Assembly: GCF_009674485.1 (NCBI RefSeq)
Contig: NZ_WKJJ01000001.1
Coordinates: 234,265 to 298,264 of the forward strand
Length of the DNA: 64,000 nt
Direction: 5' to 3'
Source: Pseudoduganella rivuli
Lineage (GTDB): Bacteria; Pseudomonadota; Gammaproteobacteria; Burkholderiales; Burkholderiaceae_D
Under the pieces are notes generated by a model. That model made no database searches and was not told the origin of the DNA. It was given only the letters and a program-made list of their open reading frames with translations. The position numbers and the translations under genes are program-made. Positions 48,303-58,481 of the stretch are shown in pieces; the stretch's first letter is position 1, and every line of letters starts with the position of its first letter.

Positions 48303-49586
48303 TTAATCGCCCCGCGGCCGCTCGGCGCTCCTGGCGGGACTGGCGGGGACCGCAAACTGCTCCAGCGCCATCGGACGGGCCGGGTCGACCGCGCCCAGGT
48401 CGGCGCTCAGGTACTGTGCGGCCGGCAAGCCGGTTTCGCGCAAGCCCTGCGCCACCAGGCGGGCCAATATATAGGCCCCGTACGCATTATGGTGGGTATT
48501 GTCGATCTGCTTGCCGGGCGGCGCCGCGAACAGCGCTTCGGACGCCCGGGCCCCCATTGCCTTGTACAACTGCCGGCTCATCGCGTGCAAATCAATCAAC
48601 GGGACATGCATTTCCTGTGCGGTCTGCCGCACGGCATCCGCGTAATCGTTGAGCGTGGTGCTCATGTTGCCTTGCGCATCAAAGCGGCGGCGCTCCACCG
48701 ACGTCACGAGAACCGGCACGCCACCGGCCGCGCGCACCATGTCCACATGGGTTTTCAATTCATGTTTATATGTCGTGAAGGGCGCGCTGACGCCGTCGAA
48801 CAACTGCTTCTGATCATTGTGGCCAAACTGGATCAATACCAGATCGCCCGGATTGAGCAGGGAAACCACCTTGTCGATGCGTCGCCGCGACAGCGATGCG
48901 CGCAAACTCTCTCCCGATTCCGCATGGTTGGCCACGGCGATGCCCTGCCTGAAAAAGCGCGGCAACATTTGTCCCCAACTGGCGTACGGTTCGTCGGCCT
49001 GGTCCGCCACGGTGGAATCGCCCAGCAAGAACACGGTGGGCACTGCGACCGGCACCACCTCGATGGTGCGCACGCCGCCGCTTTCCGCATGGATTTCCAA
49101 TGTCAGCCGGTTATCCCAGGCCGCCGCCTCGCCCTGGGTTTCACGGGGAAGCAAGTCGACCTTGCCTTCGGCCATGCCGTTCTTCGCGGCGATGGCGGGG
49201 TTGCGCAGATTGACCGTGAAGCGGCGCGCGGCGGCATTGGCCGGCGTGTGATGCCCCGTGTCGCCCTGCTCCACCATCAGGCGCCGCAATTCAGCCTTGA
49301 CGGTGGCGCGGGCGGCAACTTTCGCGTTTTGGAAGGTGATCACGACATCGTAATTGCCTTCCGTCAGCGCGGCGGAAAACTGCCATGGCTTGCCGCTCCA
49401 CGGCGACGTGCCGTTGTCGAAGCCATATCCGCGCGCCGGCTGGTACGCCGTGCCCGCCTCCACGGCGACGCCGCCCGCCGCCGCGGAAGGGGTGAAGTGG
49501 AACACCGTGGGCGGCGCGGCCGCCCGGGCGGGCCATGCAACGAGGCCGAGCAGCGCAAGCGCCAGCGTAAATGGTTTCACTGCCAT
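48303..49586 (-). CDS. CE12 SGNH esterase, rhamnogalacturonan acetylesterase type
   Basis: Secreted esterase of 427 residues that would remove acetyl groups from pectin or xylan. After a signal peptide (1-23), an N-terminal beta domain of the galactose-binding kind (about 25-180) precedes the SGNH hydrolase. Block I is FLLGDSTVAD with Ser191, block III is QFGHNDQK (His256-Asp258) and block V is DNTHHNAYGAY with Asp362 and His365. It is the last gene of a coupled operon: its start overlaps the end of the GH115 gene by 10 bp. Deacetylation would give GH115 and other enzymes access to the chain. Confidence 0.9.
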   Translation of the reverse strand: MAVKPFTLALALLGLVAWPARAAAPPTVFHFTPSAAAGGVAVEAGTAYQPARGYGFDNGTSPWSGKPWQFSAALTEGNYDVVITFQNAKVAARATVKAELRRLMVEQGDTGHHTPANAAARRFTVNLRNPAIAAKNGMAEGKVDLLPRETQGEAAAWDNRLTLEIHAESGGVRTIEVVPVAVPTVFLLGDSTVADQADEPYASWGQMLPRFFRQGIAVANHAESGESLRASLSRRRIDKVVSLLNPGDLVLIQFGHNDQKQLFDGVSAPFTTYKHELKTHVDMVRAAGGVPVLVTSVERRRFDAQGNMSTTLNDYADAVRQTAQEMHVPLIDLHAMSRQLYKAMGARASEALFAAPPGKQIDNTHHNAYGAYILARLVAQGLRETGLPAAQYLSADLGAVDPARPMALEQFAVPASPARSAERPRGD

Positions 49587-52384
49587 AATGCTTCCTCTCC
49601 CGCCGCCGGCGACAAGGGCTTGCCATAGTATTGCGGCGCGCCGTCAAAGGCGACCTCGATGCGGTCCAGGATGACGCCAGGATCGAGCGCCACCACTGTC
49701 AGGCGATGACGGCCAGGCGCCAGCGCGCGCAATTCATGCACCCGCACGGCGCTATTGGACAAGGTGTTTTGCTTCCACTCGTCGCTGCGGCCAAACGTTT
49801 CAAAATCCAGCAATTGCCAGGGACCGCCATCGAGGCTGTAGGCCAGGCGCACGCCATTGGCCGACGTCAGCGCGTGGGCCGGCACCGTCACGAACTTGAG
49901 CCGCGCCGCGCTTGCCGTATGACTGACGAAATCGTATTCGAGCGGCGGGCGGGCGCCGGCGGCGTCCAGCGCCACCGATGCTTGCGCGAAGTCCGAGCGC
50001 ATGCTGGCGCCGTAACTGCCCAGACCAGGCAACATGGTCCACCCCGCCGCCGCCTTCGCGCCAGCCGATGGCAGCGCGATGATACGGTCATGTTCGGTCG
50101 GCAGCGGTTCGCCGGCGCCCGGGGCCAGCACGAGATTAGCCGCTACCCGCGCCTCGCCGCACGCCAATTCCAGCCGCCCGCGCTGGCCCTTGCCATCGTA
50201 GCGCACCTGGATGCGCTGCTCGTATCCGTTATCGGCATCGAGCTCGCCGTCGGCCGGCGTCAAGGCATAGCCAGCCGGCATTGCCATGGCGCGCCAGCGC
50301 AGCGTGCCCGCCCCATAGTTGACCAGTGTCAGCGTCCTGGTCTCGGCCCTGCCGGCAGTAAACACCAGGCGGTCGGCCCCGCCCGGCAACGCTGCGGGGT
50401 ACGCCACCGCGCAATCCTGGCGGGCCGGTTTGCCATAGCTGGCGAAGACGGGAGGAGCGAACACGGGCAGGCGGCGTGGCGCGGCATCCATCATGCCCTG
50501 CCATTTGCCCTGGTTATAGGTCCGGGTATCGTCATCGATGGCGCGCTGGGCGCGCTCGGCCTGGCGGGCATAGTGCTCCGCCGCCGGCCGGCCTTCGCGC
50601 GCCAGTTGGGCCGCCAGCTCTTGCTTCAGGATGCGGGAATTCAAATTGGCGCTGGCGCGCACCGGGTACAGCACCAGCTGGAAATAAGCGTCGCGCTGCG
50701 TCGCGGGCAATACCCTGTGGACGGCCTCCGCGCGCCGTACCAGCGCGGCATAACGCGCCAGCCGCTGCTCGGCCTCTTCGCCGCCGGAACGCAGGTAATC
50801 CGTCTGGCGGGTCACGGTGACCGGTTCCACCTGGCTGAAGCCCATGAATTCGGGCCGCCGCTCCCACGCCAGCTGGTAATAGCCCAGCATGATGGCCGCG
50901 ATCTCTTCCGCGTGCCCCGCTTCGAATTGCCGCGACAGCCATCGCACCAGGTGCTGCCGTGGGGACAGGGTCAATTGTTCCTGGTCGAACGCGATGTCGA
51001 GAAAATACTGCGTCAGGTACTCAAGCGGCTTGATATCGCCGACATTGGCGATCCACAGTTTGTTGGTCCCTGTCGCCACGGCCCGTTCCAGCTGGTCGCG
51101 GATCAACGCGGGATGGGTGGTGCCCAGCCATAGGTAGTCGTGCGGGCGGCCCCAGTACGACAAGTGGTAATACAGTCCGGTTCCGCCGGCGCGCCCGGCC
51201 TCCTGCGGGGTGCTCAACTGGTGCATATAGCCATAGTTATCATCCGGCCAGACCAGGGTGATGTCGTCCGGGACTTGCAGGCCGGCCTTGTATATGTCGA
51301 GCACTTCCTTGTATAAGGTCAGCGCCTGCGGGATGCGCGAGGCGGGCTTGCCTTGCGCCGCGCTCAGCAACCCGCGCTGGAGATCGATCACGGCCGCCGT
51401 GCCTGTGACCTGCCTGGCCACCGTGTCCGCGCCTTCCATGGCGCTGTCATGCACGCCACGGATGCCGACCGAATACATGTTGTCAAATCCTTTGACCTGG
51501 TTGACCCGCTGGGCCCAATAGCGCACCAGCGCATCGCGGTTGGTGAAGAAATTGAAGTCGCCCTGCTGCTTGTCCCACTCGCGCACATTGTTGCGCATCA
51601 TGGGCTCCGCATGCGACGTGCCTACCACAATGGCGTAGTCGCGCGCCATCTGCGCGTTGCCCGGGATTTGATAGAACGGCTTGGTGGATTCATGCATCGC
51701 GGGCCAGATGACGTTGGCTTTCAGGCGCCACAGCAATTCGAAGATCCGCCCATAGGTCGCCGGTCCGATATCGTTCGCCGGGTCGCGCCGCGCGGCCCAG
51801 GGTTGCAGGCCCCAGTCTTCGTCATTCAAGAACACGCCGCGATATTGAACCGAGGGACTGCGGGAGGCTAGCGGTTCGTCCGCCGCCTCGATGCGCTGGC
51901 GCCGCACCGGATGCACATCGGCCCACCACTCCCAGGCGGAGACACCGATTTCACGCGTCAGGTCGATGACGCCATACACCGCGCCGCGCGTATCGGCGCC
52001 GGCAATCAGCATGATCTGGCGGCCCGCATCACGGCGTGATTGAAACACCACCCGCTGATATCGCTCCCACTTCCCCTTCAGCGTGGCGAGGTCGATGCCC
52101 TCGTCCTGCGCGATACCCCGGACCAGCGCGCTGTCATGGCGGCCGATGACAACACAGCGCCGCCCGCATGCGTCGATGCGGCTGCTGGTGGCCGGATCGA
52201 CGCCGCTGACCGCGCCGACATCGCGCCGCAACAAATCCGCGGCCAACCGCATGGTGGCGTCGTCTTCATAAACAATCGTCGCGCTTCCCGCCGGGCCGGC
52301 CAGTTCGAAACCGGCATGGCAGGCCGGCACGCAGGCTAACCACCCCAACAGCAGGGTGGCGCGGCGTAATGTGCGGCTGATCAT
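49577..52384 (-). CDS. GH115 alpha-glucuronidase, secreted
   Basis: Exo-acting enzyme of 935 residues that removes (4-O-methyl-)glucuronic acid from polymeric glucuronoxylan or arabinogalactan. The signal peptide ends at about residue 24. The family core includes [41 protein letters not shown] and [18 protein letters not shown], and the C-terminal beta domains follow. The length is normal for the family. The ATG at 52384 overlaps the gudD stop codon as ATGA, so translation of the two genes is coupled. The pairing with a glucarate dehydratase suggests that released glucuronate feeds the oxidative uronate route. Confidence 0.93.
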   Translation of the reverse strand: MISRTLRRATLLLGWLACVPACHAGFELAGPAGSATIVYEDDATMRLAADLLRRDVGAVSGVDPATSSRIDACGRRCVVIGRHDSALVRGIAQDEGIDLATLKGKWERYQRVVFQSRRDAGRQIMLIAGADTRGAVYGVIDLTREIGVSAWEWWADVHPVRRQRIEAADEPLASRSPSVQYRGVFLNDEDWGLQPWAARRDPANDIGPATYGRIFELLWRLKANVIWPAMHESTKPFYQIPGNAQMARDYAIVVGTSHAEPMMRNNVREWDKQQGDFNFFTNRDALVRYWAQRVNQVKGFDNMYSVGIRGVHDSAMEGADTVARQVTGTAAVIDLQRGLLSAAQGKPASRIPQALTLYKEVLDIYKAGLQVPDDITLVWPDDNYGYMHQLSTPQEAGRAGGTGLYYHLSYWGRPHDYLWLGTTHPALIRDQLERAVATGTNKLWIANVGDIKPLEYLTQYFLDIAFDQEQLTLSPRQHLVRWLSRQFEAGHAEEIAAIMLGYYQLAWERRPEFMGFSQVEPVTVTRQTDYLRSGGEEAEQRLARYAALVRRAEAVHRVLPATQRDAYFQLVLYPVRASANLNSRILKQELAAQLAREGRPAAEHYARQAERAQRAIDDDTRTYNQGKWQGMMDAAPRRLPVFAPPVFASYGKPARQDCAVAYPAALPGGADRLVFTAGRAETRTLTLVNYGAGTLRWRAMAMPAGYALTPADGELDADNGYEQRIQVRYDGKGQRGRLELACGEARVAANLVLAPGAGEPLPTEHDRIIALPSAGAKAAAGWTMLPGLGSYGASMRSDFAQASVALDAAGARPPLEYDFVSHTASAARLKFVTVPAHALTSANGVRLAYSLDGGPWQLLDFETFGRSDEWKQNTLSNSAVRVHELRALAPGRHRLTVVALDPGVILDRIEVAFDGAPQYYGKPLSPAAGEEALWQ

Positions 52385-53763
52385 GGCCGGCCCGCCAGGC
52401 TGGGCCGCTTGGGGTGGTAGGTCCACCCAGGCGCCAGGTAACGCATGGCGACCGCGTCATCGCGGGCGGTGCCGGCGACTTTCTTATACAGCGCGTGCGC
52501 CGCGCCAATGCGGTCAAAGTCCGGCGTCACCCCCAGGCCCGGCGCCCGCGGCACCGCCACTTCGCCACCGGTGATTCTCAACGGTTCCCGGGTCAGGCGT
52601 TCCCGCCCTTCCTGCCAGATCCAGTGGGTATCGATGGCGGTAATCTCACCCGGTGCAGCCGCCGCCGCATGGGTAAACATCGCCAGCGACACGTCGAAAT
52701 GGTTATTCGAATGCGAGCCCCACGTCATGCCCCAGTCGGCGCACAGCTGCGCCAGGCGCACGGAGCCCTGCATGGTCCAGAAGTGCGGGTCCGCCAACGG
52801 AATATCGACCGCCCCCAGCAGGTGGGAGTGCGCCATTTGGCGCCAGTCGGTGGCGACCATGTTGGTGGCCGTGCGTATCCCGGTGGCCCGCTTGAACTCC
52901 GCCATGGTTTCGCGGCCGGAGTAGCCGTGCTCCGGGCCGCACGGGTCTTCCGCGTAGGCCAGCAAGTGGGCGTTGCCCTTGCAGACGGCAATCGCTTCGG
53001 CCAGCGGCCACGCCCCGTTCGGGTCCAGGGTCACGCGCGCTTCCGGGAAGCGGGCCTTGATGGCCGCCACCGCCGCCATTTCCTCGGCGCCGCGCATCAC
53101 GCCGCCCTTCAGTTTGAAATCGCGGAAACCGTATTGGTCAACGGTCGCGGCAGCCAGGTCAGCGATGGCGTCCGGCGTCAGCGCTTCCTGGTGACGGCGC
53201 TGGTACCAGCCGTCTCCGGTCGACGCCAGGTACGGCAAGTCGGTCCGCCGGCGGTCGCCGATATAAAACAGATAGGCCAGCATCGGCACGCTGTCGCGCT
53301 GCCGGCCGTTGCCGAGCAGTTCGCATACCGGTACGCCCAGGTGCTGCCCCAGCAAATCCAGCAGGGCCGCCTCGACAGCGGTGACCACGTTCTCCAGGCG
53401 CAGGTTGATTTCATGCGGCTGCTTCAGCACCTCGGCCTCGGCGGCGGACGTCACCTGGTGCCGCTGCGCGCCGCCGCCAGGCGCAACGGCATGCCGCACG
53501 GTGTTGAGCGTGCCGTTGTAGCGGCCAATCTCGCTCCCCACCACCAGCGGAATCGATTGTTCCAGCACGCTGAATATGCCGGCGCCACCAGGAACTTCTC
53601 CCATCCCGATATGACCCGCATTGTCTTCCAGCAGCACCAGCGTGCGCGTGAAATACGGCGCGTGCGCGCCGCACAGGTTCAGCAGCATGCTATCGCATCC
53701 CGCCACCGGAATCACACGCATCGCGACAACGGTGGGCGTCCCCGTGTTGGCTACTCCAGTCAT
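52381..53763 (-). CDS. gudD: Glucarate dehydratase
   Basis: Cytoplasmic enolase-superfamily enzyme of 460 residues that dehydrates D-glucarate to 5-keto-4-deoxyglucarate. The sequence closely follows the enterobacterial enzyme: [20 protein letters not shown], the catalytic lysines region [10 protein letters not shown], the metal ligands of TLDPNGAW and [16 protein letters not shown], and the general base His in [10 protein letters not shown]. The ATG at 53763 has GGGTGGG upstream; a GTG twelve bases earlier is also possible. It heads the gudD-GH115-CE12 operon. Uronate dehydrogenase and ketodeoxyglucarate aldolase, needed for a full pathway, are not in this window. Upstream are activator repeats and a GntR-type dyad. 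Confidence 0.95.
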   Translation of the reverse strand: MTGVANTGTPTVVAMRVIPVAGCDSMLLNLCGAHAPYFTRTLVLLEDNAGHIGMGEVPGGAGIFSVLEQSIPLVVGSEIGRYNGTLNTVRHAVAPGGGAQRHQVTSAAEAEVLKQPHEINLRLENVVTAVEAALLDLLGQHLGVPVCELLGNGRQRDSVPMLAYLFYIGDRRRTDLPYLASTGDGWYQRRHQEALTPDAIADLAAATVDQYGFRDFKLKGGVMRGAEEMAAVAAIKARFPEARVTLDPNGAWPLAEAIAVCKGNAHLLAYAEDPCGPEHGYSGRETMAEFKRATGIRTATNMVATDWRQMAHSHLLGAVDIPLADPHFWTMQGSVRLAQLCADWGMTWGSHSNNHFDVSLAMFTHAAAAAPGEITAIDTHWIWQEGRERLTREPLRITGGEVAVPRAPGLGVTPDFDRIGAAHALYKKVAGTARDDAVAMRYLAPGWTYHPKRPSLAGRP

Positions 53764-53790
53764 TATTTTTCCCACCCTTTTACCTGGCCA

Positions 53791-53807
53791 AGTAATGTTT
53801 TAGTACA
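53791..53807. promoter_or_regulatory. GntR-type dyad downstream of the gudD -10 box
   Basis: AGTAATGTTTTAGTACA matches the 17-bp arm of the large palindrome at 15 of 17 positions. It lies 15-31 bp downstream of the predicted -10 hexamer, where a bound repressor would block transcription. Confidence 0.6.
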
Positions 53808-53821
53808 TCATGAAGGGTGTC

Positions 53822-53881
53822 ATCATATCGAATTGGGCAGCGGCACAGCTATGCCATTTTGCTCAATGTTATGCATTATTG
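53822..53881 (-). promoter_or_regulatory. Promoter of the gudD operon with paired activator repeats
   Basis: Minus-strand -10 TATGAT at 53827-53822. Direct repeats in plus coordinates are TATGCCATTTTG (from 53850) and TATGCATTATTG (from 53870), 20 bp apart. The gap from the -10 box to the nearer repeat is 22 nt, as in the other three promoters of this class. Confidence 0.65.
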
Positions 53882-53912
53882 ATATAGGCCGGCGCCTGCC
53901 GCCGGCCAGCCG

Positions 53913-54668
53913 TTATTCGCTGACTTCGACCACCCGCTCATTCAGCGGTTGCTCGGGACGCGCATTCATCTTGTAGAGTTTGCGGAAAGCAGCAAGCTGT
54001 TTTTTCGACAATTCAGCTGGATGTTTCAACACTTGCCACTGCACGCCGTCGCTGCAGGGCGGCGTAGTCAGCGACCCCATGAATTTGTAATACGCGCGCT
54101 TGGCCGGCAACACGTCGGCCGGGCTGAAACTGGCCAGCTGCAACGGCTTGCCCTCGGCCGGCAAGGCATTGAACACCGGCGCCAGCGTCTTGTTCTCGCG
54201 CCCTTGCTTGAACAGCACCGCAACCACCGACAGCTTGCCCTCGGCATTCTTGTGCACGAAGTGCGCCACCATCGGGTAATGCACGCCATTGATCTTTTCC
54301 TCGCTCGGCGTGTGGAAGTGGAATTGCAATAAATTCGTGGTCTGGTCGCCCACCTTCATGACACTACCGGCAGGCAGATTCACTTGCACCGTGTGGCCAT
54401 TATTGATGACTTCAGCACTCCCGGCCACGTAATTGAGGTCCAGCGCAGCCAGCGGCGCTTTTTTTGCCTGGCTTTCCACAATGTTGATCGGCGACTGTTC
54501 CTTGCTCAGTTTGCAGGCGGCATTCGCCTGGTCCAGTTCGGCCCAGTGCGCCGGATCGGTCTTGCCTTCATAACTCCAGTGCGCCGCCGCGGCATGATCC
54601 GCAGCGCCGGCCGCGCTGGCGGCAATTACCAGCATGGCGCCGATAGTCGACTTAATTGTTTTCTTCAT
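53913..54668 (-). CDS. Periplasmic alpha-carbonic anhydrase
   Basis: Zinc enzyme interconverting carbon dioxide and bicarbonate, 251 residues, exported by a signal peptide (1-22, ending AGA). The zinc ligands are His117 and His119 in LLQFHFHTPSEE and His136 in MVAHFVHKN. SPINIV (59-64) and GSLTTPPCSDGVQW are further family signatures. Cys52 and the Cys of PPCSDG probably form the conserved disulphide. It has no functional link to the sugar genes that I can see. Confidence 0.95.
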   Translation of the reverse strand: MKKTIKSTIGAMLVIAASAAGAADHAAAAHWSYEGKTDPAHWAELDQANAACKLSKEQSPINIVESQAKKAPLAALDLNYVAGSAEVINNGHTVQVNLPAGSVMKVGDQTTNLLQFHFHTPSEEKINGVHYPMVAHFVHKNAEGKLSVVAVLFKQGRENKTLAPVFNALPAEGKPLQLASFSPADVLPAKRAYYKFMGSLTTPPCSDGVQWQVLKHPAELSKKQLAAFRKLYKMNARPEQPLNERVVEVSE

Positions 54669-54707
54669 TGTTTCCTCATTTGAAAAAGGTTGTATTGCAT
54701 GATTTCG

Positions 54708-56330
54708 TCAATATCCACCGTGCGGCAACGCCGCCACGGGTGCAGGAAGGGCAAGCGCCGCCACCTCGGCGCGTACTGGCGCGACAGCGCCCGCGCCCTT
54801 GAACTTGAATACGCTGACCACGTGCGCCAGCGTATCGGCCTGCTCTAGCAATGCCCCGGCCGCCGCCGCCGCTTCCTCGACCAGCGCGGCGTTTTGCTGA
54901 GTCACTTCATCCATTTGCGCCACCGCCTGATTGATTTGCTCGATGCCGGCGGTCTGCTCCTGGCTTGCGGCCGTGATTTCAGCCATGATGTCGGTCACAC
55001 TCTGGATACTGGCCACCACGGCTTGCATGGTCGAGCCAGCCTGATCCACCAGTTTGGCGCCGGCGCCGACCTTGGCCACCGAATCGCCGATCAGCACCTT
55101 GATTTCCTTGGCCGCCGAGGCCGAACGTTGCGCCAGACTGCGCACCTCGCTGGCGACGACGGCAAAGCCGCGGCCCTGCTCGCCGGCGCGGGCGGCTTCG
55201 ACAGCCGCGTTGAGCGCCAGGATATTGGTCTGGAACGCGATGCCGTCGATGACGCCGATGATGTCGACGATCTTGCTGGACGAGGCATTGATTGCCGCCA
55301 TCGTATCGACCACTTGCGCCACCACCGTCCCACCCTGGATCGCCACCTCGGTGGCTGAAATCGCCAGTTGATTGGCCTGGCGGGCATTGTCCGCATTTTG
55401 CTTCACGGTGGCCGTCAATTCCTCCATCGACGAGGCGGTTTCTTCCAGCGAACCAGCCTGCTGTTCCGTGCGCGTTGACAGGTCAAGGTTGCCGCTGGCG
55501 ATCTGGCTCGATGCGGTGGCGATCGTATCGGAGCCGCGGCGCACGTCGCCGACAATGCGGATCAGGTTATCATTCATTTCCTTCAACGCCGCCAGCAACT
55601 GGCCGGCTTCATCGCGGGAATCGACCGTGATCCGGCTCGACAAGTCGCCGCCGGCGACGGTTTGCGCAATGGTGACCGCCGCGCCGATCGGGCGGATGAT
55701 CGACACCGTCATGTACCAGGCAACAAACGCACCCAACAGGATTGCCACAGCGCTGATAGCCAGCATGGCGTTGCGGGCGCGCAGGTAACTGTGTTCGGCT
55801 GCCTCCTGGTCCTTGCCGCTTTTAACTTCTTGCAGGTCGGCGAATTCCTCGATGTCCTTCTGCCATTGGCTGTTCACCGGCCCGGCCTGTTTCAGCAGGA
55901 ATACCACCGCCTCATCTTTGCTGGTCTTGGCCATGTCGCTGAATTTATCGTTCATCGCCAGCGCCTCGGCCTGGCTGCGCTTGATCTTGGCAATGAATGC
56001 CCGGCCCGCTTCATCCAGTGGCATCTGTTCCAGCGCGCGCAATGCCGCGTTATATTGCTCACGAGCAACATCAATTTTCTTGCGCTCGGTTTGCGCGGCG
56101 CTGTCGTCCGACAGCAGCGCAATGCTGCGGATCACACGCGCCTCGATATGGGTCGACTTCGACAAGTCTTCCAGCAAGCTGATCTTACGGGCGTTAACGT
56201 CGACGATATGGTGCAGCTGCAGGTTGGTGCTGCTCATCCCATTGATCCCGACGCCCGCCACGATCGCCAGTAACAGCAATACGACACCAAACCCCATCCC
56301 CAGGCGTACACCTATTTTCAGGTTTTTCAT
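54708..56330 (-). CDS. Methyl-accepting chemotaxis protein
   Basis: Chemoreceptor of 540 residues. Membrane segments at about 10-30 and 190-210 flank a periplasmic four-helix-bundle ligand domain. HAMP (about 212-265) and the long signalling coiled coil follow, with the hairpin tip [26 protein letters not shown] split across about 355-385. There is no terminal pentapeptide for CheR docking; the tail is proline- and alanine-rich. It lies between the carbonic anhydrase and GH51 genes without obvious co-regulation, and its ligand is unknown. Confidence 0.94.
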   Translation of the reverse strand: MKNLKIGVRLGMGFGVVLLLLAIVAGVGINGMSSTNLQLHHIVDVNARKISLLEDLSKSTHIEARVIRSIALLSDDSAAQTERKKIDVAREQYNAALRALEQMPLDEAGRAFIAKIKRSQAEALAMNDKFSDMAKTSKDEAVVFLLKQAGPVNSQWQKDIEEFADLQEVKSGKDQEAAEHSYLRARNAMLAISAVAILLGAFVAWYMTVSIIRPIGAAVTIAQTVAGGDLSSRITVDSRDEAGQLLAALKEMNDNLIRIVGDVRRGSDTIATASSQIASGNLDLSTRTEQQAGSLEETASSMEELTATVKQNADNARQANQLAISATEVAIQGGTVVAQVVDTMAAINASSSKIVDIIGVIDGIAFQTNILALNAAVEAARAGEQGRGFAVVASEVRSLAQRSASAAKEIKVLIGDSVAKVGAGAKLVDQAGSTMQAVVASIQSVTDIMAEITAASQEQTAGIEQINQAVAQMDEVTQQNAALVEEAAAAAGALLEQADTLAHVVSVFKFKGAGAVAPVRAEVAALALPAPVAALPHGGY

Positions 56331-56449
56331 TGTTGTTCTCCTCTATCCACAAAGTACAGCCACTCGCCATCATCTTTGTGTAGAACAACCTTAACGAAAA
56401 CCGCATCGATGCATAATCAGCGAATCCCGATACCGCCATCAGGAAATCC

Positions 56450-58066
56450 TTACCGCGCCCCAGTACCGCTTGGCTGGAGTTCCAGTACCGTTACGGATTT
56501 GGCGGGGAACTCGGCGCGCAATTGCCCATCCACGATCGCCACGCCTTTCAGGGCAACGGGAACGAAGCGGTCCGCCGCATCGAAATCGTTGTGCGCATCC
56601 ATGGCCCCCGCCGTCAGCACCTGCCCCGTCACACTGCGCGCGGTAAAGCCCTTCAGCCTGGCGGACACTTTGATGCTGTGGTGCGGATCCAGGTTGGCGA
56701 CGGAAATGTGGATCTTGCCATCCGCGCCGCGCGATGCCGAGACGCTGAGCGCGGGGATGGAGACTTCGCCGTGTCTGTATTGCGGCGATTGCAGTTCAAC
56801 AGGAATATGCGTGGCATCCTGATGCACCTGGTACATGTCGAACACGTGATAGGTCGGCGTCAGCAGCATTTTTTCCTTGTCCGTCAAGATCACCGATTGC
56901 AGCACGTTGACCATTTGCGCGATATTGGCCATGCGCACGCGGTCCGAATGGTGGTGGAAAATGTTCAGGGTCACAGCCGCCACCAGCGCATCGCGCAGCG
57001 TGTTTTGCTGGTACAGCGACGAGGGCTGGTTGTTGGCCGCCTTGTACCACGTGCCCCACTCGTCCACGACCAGCGCGACCTTTTTCCCGGGATCGTGGCG
57101 GTCCATGATGGCGCTGTGTTTGCGAATCAATTCATCCATCGTCAGCGCGCGTTTCAGGGTCGAGATCCATTCCTTTTCAGGGAAGCCCGCCGAATCACCC
57201 ATCTTGAACCAGTCATTGCTCGCCAGCGTATAAAAGTGCAGCGCCAGGCCGTTGAACAGCGGCTTGTCGACGTTGTACAGCAGCGGCGCCACGGGCCTTT
57301 CACGCCAGTCCATGGCGCGCTCCATCACGGTTTCCGTCCAGTGGTAATCATCGGAATCCGGTCCCGCAGCAACGAAGAACGGCTTGTTTTTCGAGTAGCC
57401 ATGCAGGAAGCCCTGATACAGCCGGTACTGGTCCGCGTAAAACTCCGCCCGCATTTGGCCGCCGCAGCCCCAGCTTTCATTGCCGACGCCGACAAAGGGT
57501 ACGTCCCACGCCGCCTCCTGGCCATTTTGTTGCCTTGCTTTGGCGGCCGGCGTGCCGGGCGGCGCCGTCATGTATTCCATCCACGCCTTCCCTTCCGCCG
57601 TGGTGCCAGTACCCATATTGACACCGACATAGGGTCGGGCGCCGACCTGGCTGACGAAATCCATGAATTCATGGGTGCCGAACGCATTGGTTTCCTGGAT
57701 ATTGCCCCAGCTGGTATTGGTGCCCAGGGGGCGCTTGTCGCGCGGCCCGATGCCGTCCTGCCAGTGATAGACGTCGGCAAAGCAGCCGCCCGGCCAGCGC
57801 ACCACCGGCACGTTCAGCTTGCGCAGCGCCGCCACCACGTCGTTGCGAATGCCGCGCGTGTTGGGGATGGCGGACCGTTCACCGACCCAGATGCCTTCAT
57901 AGACGCCGCGGCCCAGGTGTTCGACGAAATGGCCATACAGGTTGCGGCTGATTTGCGCGGCGGGCTGGTCGGCACGGACGTCGAAGGTGGCGTCCAGCTG
58001 CGCAGCACAAGATGCCGACGCGGCGGCCAGCGCCAGTGCCGCCGCGATGAACTTCTTGTAAAACAT
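56450..58066 (-). CDS. GH51 alpha-L-arabinofuranosidase, secreted (copy 2)
   Basis: Exported arabinofuranosidase of 538 residues, paralogous to the protein at 21563-23122. Signal peptide 1-22; family motif RWPGGCFADV at 91-100; acid/base Glu197 in GVGNESWGCGG; nucleophile Glu336 in VVDEWGTWYK; C-terminal beta domain about 405-530. It differs from copy 1 in the loop after RWPGGCFAD and in an inserted stretch near 260, so substrate preference may differ. A LacI-type site with one mismatch lies 20 bp upstream of the start. Confidence 0.94.
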   Translation of the reverse strand: MFYKKFIAAALALAAASASCAAQLDATFDVRADQPAAQISRNLYGHFVEHLGRGVYEGIWVGERSAIPNTRGIRNDVVAALRKLNVPVVRWPGGCFADVYHWQDGIGPRDKRPLGTNTSWGNIQETNAFGTHEFMDFVSQVGARPYVGVNMGTGTTAEGKAWMEYMTAPPGTPAAKARQQNGQEAAWDVPFVGVGNESWGCGGQMRAEFYADQYRLYQGFLHGYSKNKPFFVAAGPDSDDYHWTETVMERAMDWRERPVAPLLYNVDKPLFNGLALHFYTLASNDWFKMGDSAGFPEKEWISTLKRALTMDELIRKHSAIMDRHDPGKKVALVVDEWGTWYKAANNQPSSLYQQNTLRDALVAAVTLNIFHHHSDRVRMANIAQMVNVLQSVILTDKEKMLLTPTYHVFDMYQVHQDATHIPVELQSPQYRHGEVSIPALSVSASRGADGKIHISVANLDPHHSIKVSARLKGFTARSVTGQVLTAGAMDAHNDFDAADRFVPVALKGVAIVDGQLRAEFPAKSVTVLELQPSGTGAR

Positions 58067-58085
58067 AATCTCTCCTTATTGTATT

Positions 58086-58097
58086 GGTATCGATAAC
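58086..58097. promoter_or_regulatory. LacI-type operator upstream of the second GH51 gene
   Basis: GGTATCGATAAC, one mismatch from the perfect palindrome, 20 bp upstream of the GH51 start. Confidence 0.6.
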
Positions 58098-58129
58098 ATT
58101 ATCCAACGAAAGCCCACCCCGGGATGATT

Positions 58130-58481
58130 TTTTTTGCACGCCCGCCACAACACGCCAGCAGGGCCGACGCCATCGCGCTGACTGAAAAGGCCGTGGCGGA
58201 TATGCAAGGATTTCGCATCCCCGGGCGGCGGTTTTATCCAGGGCGAACTGTATGTCGCCGTGCAGGACATGCAGGTCAACATGGTCTGCCACCCCATCGG
58301 GCCGAAAATGAACGGCAAGAGCATGCTTGACCTGCAAGATGCCAATGGCAAGTACTTCACGCGGAAATTCAGGGATGTCGCCCAGCAGGGCAAGCCCGGC
58401 TGGGTAGACTATGTGTGGCCCAAGCCCGTCACCAAGGCATTGGAGCCCGGCCTTCAGGCCCGTCGCAAGCAGCCGGTTGGA
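58130..58481 (+). pseudogene. Remnant of a cache-domain (sCache-like) protein gene
   Basis: Two plus-strand frames together read as a broken relative of the small cache protein at 60297-60746. The first frame gives ADAIALTEKAVADMQ. After a frameshift near 58205-58220 the second gives GELYVAVQDMQVNMVCHPIG, then DANGKYFTRKFRDVAQQGK and PGWVDYVWPKPVTKALEP. These match the family order (helix, DxxG, DADGK, GWVDY). Both the signal peptide and the C-terminal strand are missing, and the remnant runs into the stop of the GH35 gene. It fills most of the 415-bp gap between the GH51 and GH35 genes. Confidence 0.7.
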
